A stretch of DNA of 64,000 bases from Phoenix dactylifera (taxonomy: Eukaryota > Streptophyta > Magnoliopsida > Arecales > Arecaceae): NCBI RefSeq assembly GCF_009389715.1, contig NC_052399.1, forward strand, positions 13,829,646-13,893,645, given 5' to 3'. A program made the translations under genes and the position numbers. Within the stretch, counting starts at the first letter, position 1. Each line of letters begins with the position of its first letter. Shown here in pieces: positions 58,278 through 64,000 of the stretch. The notes under the pieces were generated by a model, which was not told where the DNA came from, did no database searches, and saw nothing but the letters and a program-made list of their open reading frames with translations.

Positions 58278-61200
58278 TGATGCAGCTCCTCCAGTTTCAG
58301 TTATTTGTAGATGGTTGCTGAGCATTGCACTATATTTTGGCCTTCAGCAGCAGTGTATGTTGATGGTAAGCGTTGATGATGCTGTAATTATGTGTTCTTT
58401 TCTGACCCTCAGACCAAATTTATTAGATAGCTTAGAGTATTAACTTAATGTATGGTTATGGTTATGACATGGTTGAAGTATACAGGATCAAATGTATGTT
58501 TATTTTTTTGGTTTACTTGTGGTTAGAACAAAACTGAAACTGTCCATACATGTACTGCATGATACAGTGGTTTTGATGGATCAAATGATCTGCAGCTTGA
58601 GAGCTGGGGGTTCAACAATTATCCATTACTAGGGTGACTCCAGAACATGGATGTGCTCGTTACTAGGAAAATTGATCTGGGAAACTATGTGAAAGAGAGA
58701 AACAGGAAACAATGGTCAGGAAATGATTCGATGCAGGAAACAAGAAACATATTTCATCGAGTAAGCAAAATATGTCAAGAAAAAGATGTGAAAATGTGTA
58801 AAAAAATCAAGCAGTGAACTTGTTTTAGGAGGATCGATACCGATTTCCTGAAGTTGGGGTCAGCCAGGCAAATAGCTAGGAGTTTAATTTGTGTCCTTAT
58901 AAGGGAACTCCCCTTTTTTGTCTTTAGTCTCTTCCTCTAGGAGAATGATAAAATGTTATGAGGTACTCACACAAACGCACAAGGGAAAGAAAAAAGAACA
59001 AAGGCCTGGAGTAGATGGTCCTTTTATTCTAAACTGCGGTTTAAATCTTTAAACATGGGACTGGAGTGGATGGACTGTAAGTCAATGGAAAAGGACAAAT
59101 TTCTCTCTCTTTGCTATGCCTTTTTCATTAATAATCTGTTGGGAGCCCAGAATTGGAAGTTCTTTCTCCTTGCTTTGATTTAATATGCTTTCCTTGGAAA
59201 CTCCAACCTGAGGTGTAAACGGGTTTTTTCCTTCGACGCATCCTGGAATTTGATTTACGAGAATGCCTTAACTATTGGACGTGCGAAGTTGAATTCCAAA
59301 AACAGTGAAATCTTCATGTATATTTAACTCTAATCTTATTTCGGACCAGAATTTAAACTTTACATGGGAAGTTCGATTGTTGCTAATCTAATATCGCATC
59401 TCTTAAAACCTCAGAGATTCAAAAGCCTTCCTCCCTCTCTCTCGCTGTGTGAGGAAAATACTAGTTAGATGTAAACGACGGAGCGCATGCTGGTCCTGCA
59501 GATGACCTACTATGGCATCAGGGATAGTTGCCATAGCCTATGTTTAATTATCCTTTTTTTTCAGTGGTCGTTTGATATCATACAGGCATCAATTACACAA
59601 TGCCCTGCCGCTGGTCTAGTCTTGATTCTTTATATTGGATTGAATTATGGTTTGCCAAAGTTGACTTGACTGGTAAGTTTTCATTAAGATGGAAATATGG
59701 ATTATGGGATATACCGCTAGCTCTGGGAGATATTTAGATGCTTGACAGTGAACCCAAACTGTACGAACAAAAAGAAAAGGCGAAGCCAAACAGATGGAAG
59801 TTTGAGATTTCCTAAATCTAGGTGATTGCCGGCCTTTGTCGGCACAGACAGTCACTTTTGTTAGTCCCAATATTTAGTTAGGGCAGGCACCTCGAGCTGT
59901 TGCCGAGCAGAATTGTAAATGGAATCCGACTTTTCGGTCGTTATGAGTGAAACACACTAGGTTTCCAGTTTAGTCGAACCCCCTCCTCTTGAGAGGAGAG
60001 AAATAGAATCAACTCTATTGTTTATCACTTTGTCAGTCTTTTTCTTTCCGGTGGAATGCCATTTGTCAGTCTTTTTCTTTCCGGGGGAATACGGCATAAA
60101 GATTTGAGAGGCTATTTGATGACACATCATCTCAAGGGGACTCCCAACTTCTCTTCTCCTTGCATGGAAAATTATTGCGAACAATCAACTTACAGTGAAA
60201 ATAGATAGTTTCCGTCTTCGTGTAAATCAAATAGACTGTCAAAATCATAATAACCATCTAAAATTTGAGTTAAATTTGAGCTACAATCACCCTCGGATCT
60301 TCTGGTAAAATTAGTGTTTCTTTCTCAAAAGAAAGTGCCATATCCAAAAATTGGTAGTTCGATGTATACATACCATGATTTGCACGAAATCAGATATCAC
60401 TCATAGTGACTTAAAAGATGTATTATGATAGCTTTCAGATTTCGCTTTGCCTTGCTATGCGGCAAATGTTAGGCTGTTTATAATTCTTCCGAGAGAACAA
60501 AATTGAGGCCACGAGATAAAACAAAGGTGGTTTAACCCACACTTTTAATGCCAAGAGATTCCAAATTTGTTTTGGAGTGCAAGATAAGATGCATCACCTC
60601 ATTCTGACATATAGGTTTAGTCTTGTCTGTTTTTTTTTTTTGGTTTGGATTAGCTTTCAAATTGATCGAGTCAATCCAAACCTATCTAAAGATGACATTA
60701 ACTCATGACCAACTCATCATATCTGGTGGACGAAATTCAAGCCAAGAGTTATGAGCCCCTTATCATTTTGGATCAGATATGGCGTGTGAAAAATTAAATA
60801 CAAGTATACAACTCTAGGTGAGCTTGCCCTCCTTTTTCTTATGAAAAATAAATAATTCTAATCATATTCGAACCCAACAAATATTTACAATTTAAGAAAA
60901 CTTATATTATTAGCTTAGTTGTTTGGCACATATCCAATGAGGACTTAGCCTTGGAAGAGATCCATGATTCAAATCCTAGATTTATTTTTTCAAAAAAAAA
61001 TAATATTGCAATTTCAAGATGCAGTGGATCAACTGCTAACAAGTTAGACTTGACCACACCTGCATGGAAGCATAAATCCATGGACCTCAAAGCTAGCCAA
61101 CCTGATCCATTTCCATTTGGAAATTGGAATGGGTTCAACCAAAACGCTAGATCCCATAAAACTATGCTTGGATCCATTCCAACGAGAAATTTTAGCATCC

Positions 61201-62870
61201 TACATTCGTAATTGATAAAAAAAAGCGTGACAATTAATGGATCTCGTAACAAAGAATATTCAATACATCATCCCTTATTACTGCAAAGGCCGGTAGGTTC
61301 ACGGATTCATTAATTGTCACGATTTTTTTATGGATACATCAAGTATGCATCTACGAGTCATCATTGAGTCTTCAGGCGAGAAGAACCCAAAATAGTGATC
61401 AAAATGTCCATGAATCTTTTCAGAAACATTGATGTCCATGGAAACTTAGCCGCTCAAAGTAGTGTTCTTTCCTCCACCTTTGAAGAAAGAGAGCTGGAGG
61501 ATGAGTGCACATCGCTTTGTCATTTTAAATATATTTGTCTAGTGTATATATGTGATTTGTAAAATTTATAGTAGGTCCGAACATCGTATCCATGAAAATT
61601 AAGGTCCTTCATCCAAAAGATTGTCAAGAAATTACTTTTGATATACGAGAGCTATTTAGGTTGTTTACTCTCAACAGACAAAAGTTCAGGGATTGCGCCG
61701 GTTTGAAGTTCTAAAGTGTGGACATGGCATATCTTTATTGTTCAAAGTCTGTAATAATGAGTAAATGTCATTTTTACTATGGTTCCATGAAAGAATTGGA
61801 TATTATGAAACGGAGGGGGAAAAAATGTGGTCCAAGAAAGTGATAGAAAGTATGTTTAGGGAATTGGTTGGGGTTAGGTCCGAGGAAAAAAGTTATAGAC
61901 ACCTTTCCATACTTTCTATCTGAAGTACTTCACTTAATTTTCTCTCCAGTCTTAAACTTTGGCGGTATTTATCGTGCGTTTCTTGGACTTAAGACTCTTG
62001 AAGAATTTTTTTTCATGTTTCAGTTATATATAGAAAGATAGAAATAAAATGACTACAATTTTGGGTATTCATTTAATTTTGTTAGGTACAAGTGCTTTTC
62101 TTCTAACACTCAAGGCTCTTTATTATCACTATCAGGCCCAAGGGGATGTAAGAAGTTTATGAGATTATAAAGTGAGTGAACAATTGTTATGGTAGCTACA
62201 ATAAATCATGATACAACCATTAGAAACTTCATAATATTACCTTCTTATTGTAGAAGTGATTCACATGAGCGAACCGTTCGTCTACTTAACTCCTCAGTGA
62301 TCGTCTGCGAAAAACTCCTATTTCGTTTCCTCCATCTAAGTGAGTGCCCTGCTTTGATTCCAGAAATGTTTCCGATACAAACAATTCACTATTTCCTTCC
62401 AATGCAGTGAAGCAAAATAATACAAATTAACTTCTTTTTAATGCTGCCATGGTTATTCTTTAAATTAATTAGTATCTGCAGCACTTTGTGTCTCACATTC
62501 GGAGATGCTTCCATGACTCAAGTAAGTTTGCAGATTCGTCAATATTTAACTCTCAATTTATTATGGGAACTCAAGGAAAGGCAGTGAAGAGCACCTAGAA
62601 AAAAGGAAATGATCCTCACAGCTTTCTACCATCAAAATTCCCACTTCACCTTCGAAGAAAACGTTGTTCAGACTTTTTTGGGTCGGATCATTCGGGCTTG
62701 AAGGGCAAGCAAAGGCAGCAGATAGGATGCCGCTGTCAGAGACGGACTTCACACGTGTGACCAAGTCCTCCAACCCCCACGTTTCTGACACTTGTGCATG
62801 AATCTTACTGTACAAAGCCAAGCATGGCCCCTCTCCGTGTACCAGCCCATGCCCCTGGGAGGTACTCGGT
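58278..62870. other. 3' flank of the NAC gene and gene-free intergenic DNA
   Basis: No gene found. A 28-bp unit starting TTGTCAGTCTTTTTC is repeated at about 60029 and 60063. An inverted repeat lies at 61217-61330. The last few hundred bases are the upstream region of the MYB gene. Confidence 0.55.
61217..61330. repeat. short inverted repeat (possible MITE or hairpin)
   Basis: Left arm GCGTGACAATTAATGGATC, preceded by eight A, at 61217-61242; right arm GGATTCATTAATTGTCACG followed by seven T at 61303-61330. The arms pair over about 25 of 27 bases around a loop of about 60. No clear target duplication. Confidence 0.6.
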
Positions 62871-62876
62871 GCAACT

Positions 62877-62883
62877 TATAAAG
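62877..62883 (+). promoter_or_regulatory. TATA box of the MYB gene
   Basis: TATAAAG lies 91 bp before the start codon, in an otherwise GC-richer promoter. Transcription would begin near 62908, giving a leader of about 60 bases. Confidence 0.65.
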
Positions 62884-62967
62884 GTAGGTGGCCGTGGAAC
62901 TAGCTAGTTGGCCTAGAATTCTCTCTCGCTCTCTGTTTTGGCTGTAGAGATTTGATCGAGGGAGAGA

Positions 62968-63426
62968 ATGGGAAGGCAGCCATGTTGTGACAAGGTGGGG
63001 CTGAAGAAGGGGCCGTGGACAGCCGAGGAGGACAAGAAGTTGGTCGACTTCATCCTCACCAATGGCCAATGCTGTTGGAGAGCTGTCCCAAAGCTAGCAG
63101 GTACCCATTTCCCCCCCTCCTCTATTCCCTCGGCTTCCCGTTTTCCTTTTCTTGGGTTTCGAGAAAAAATAGCTGAGACATGAGGAGGAGACTCTGTTTC
63201 ATTTTGGTTGGTTTTTTTCTTTTCTTTTTTGTTCCTTGTCCTTTTGAGGAATCTTTTTCTTTGGGTTTTGGACTATTTTTTTCGTCAAACAGATGCCTTC
63301 AAGTTGGTTTTGGGTTTCTCTGGTTATTTACTTTCTTGCATGTTTTGAACCCTTAGTGGACGTTGGTGTTCAGAAAGGTGAATAGGTGATGGAGTTATGA
63401 GTTCCTCCCCCTTTCCTCTCTGATAC

Positions 63427-63457
<31 letters not shown>

Positions 63458-64000
63458 CATGCTGCTAACTGAGAAAATTAAATTTTAGGGAATGGCGAAA
63501 GTCTCCTTCGAAGATATGATGTCTCTTGTCTGAAAAATATATAGGTTGGTGGTAGGGAAAAAAAAGAAAAAGAGACAGCATTATTCTCCTGTGCTTTTGT
63601 CATGATTACTGCGAATGGAGCTTGATGTATCTGCGTATATTGGTGTAGGCATATTGAGGTGTGGAAAGAGTTGCAGGTTAAGATGGACGAACTACCTGAG
63701 GCCTGATCTGAAGAGGGGCTTGCTATCAGAGTCTGAGGAGAAGTTGGTCATTGAACTCCATTCTCGTCTTGGAAATAAGTAATCGCTCTCCCCTCTTCCT
63801 TTCCATTGTTCATAATTGTCTCTGTTAATTCAAATCAACTACTCTAGTTATCTTGGCCCTCCATGGTTTTGATTGAGAAAAGAGAAGGGAGTCAAGTTTG
63901 TTCTATCCACTACTAACTGTTAATTAAGAGCAAGCTTCTGGTTCTCTCTGCTCTTTGCAGATGGTCTAAGATTGCATCTCAGCTCCCTGGTAGAACTGAC
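62968..64000 (+). CDS. R2R3-MYB transcription factor, MYB20/43/85 type (5' part)
   Basis: Three exons chain in phase: 62968-63100, 63649-63778 and 63961 to the window edge. The protein starts [20 protein letters not shown] and contains the R2 repeat (W in [44 protein letters not shown]) and the first part of R3 ([29 protein letters not shown]). Introns sit at the two standard R2R3-MYB positions. The sequence, especially [11 protein letters not shown] and [11 protein letters not shown], is closest in memory to the MYB20/MYB43/MYB42/MYB85 group, which controls lignin and phenylalanine genes in secondary walls. The rest of R3 and the activation region lie beyond the window. The assignment to the group is from the DNA-binding domain alone. 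Confidence 0.93.

Overview
This is a nuclear window from a flowering plant, probably a monocot. The signs are introns of several kilobases, a SIRE-type copia LTR retrotransposon, a TRIM, hAT and foldback elements, a G-lectin receptor-kinase cluster, a GPI-anchored GH17 glucanase, a NAC gene and an R2R3-MYB gene. A palm or a related monocot would fit, but the sequence alone does not fix the species.

Layout. 1-7242: the 3' two thirds of a SIRE-lineage copia element. It contains pol with one nonsense codon, an extra env-position ORF, several polypurine tracts and a 1968-bp 3' LTR. The LTR carries 28 palindromic sites phased at about 21 bp and a row of five hairpins whose stems differ but stay paired. 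8834-9640: a PPR-like gene remnant split by a 498-bp TRIM with a CTCCA target duplication. 10326-12719: an intact intronless G-type lectin S-domain receptor kinase (RLK). 13001-13998: a non-autonomous hAT element with an 8-bp duplication. 15627-17976 and 19141-20135, minus strand: two decayed paralogues of the kinase inside a wider tandem duplication. 22053-22820: a GC-rich leader-like block with no identified product. 24764-29864, minus: a four-exon GPI-anchored glucan endo-1,3-beta-glucosidase with a 28-nt microexon. 29865-34700: gene-poor, AT-rich DNA.

34782-58277, plus: one large gene for which I could chain 14 exons with consistent reading phase (about 1283 codons). It begins with a SOG1-like NAC domain, continues with a long acidic/serine-rich region holding five VKxE-type motifs, and ends in a conserved-looking region of unknown function. 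Its 7.4-kb second intron has taken up a gag-like fragment, a mitochondrial-type block containing part of an LSU rRNA, and reverse-transcriptase scraps. Other introns hold a LINE remnant, a foldback element and long C or G runs. 62968-64000 (cut by the window end): the first exons of an R2R3-MYB of the MYB20/43/85 type.

The genes do not form a pathway. The cell-wall glucanase and the secondary-wall-type MYB are simply neighbours, and the RLK cluster is an ordinary birth-and-death array. The most notable signals are the LTR's phased palindromes and hairpin row, and the NAC gene's long C-terminal part with repeated VKxE motifs.
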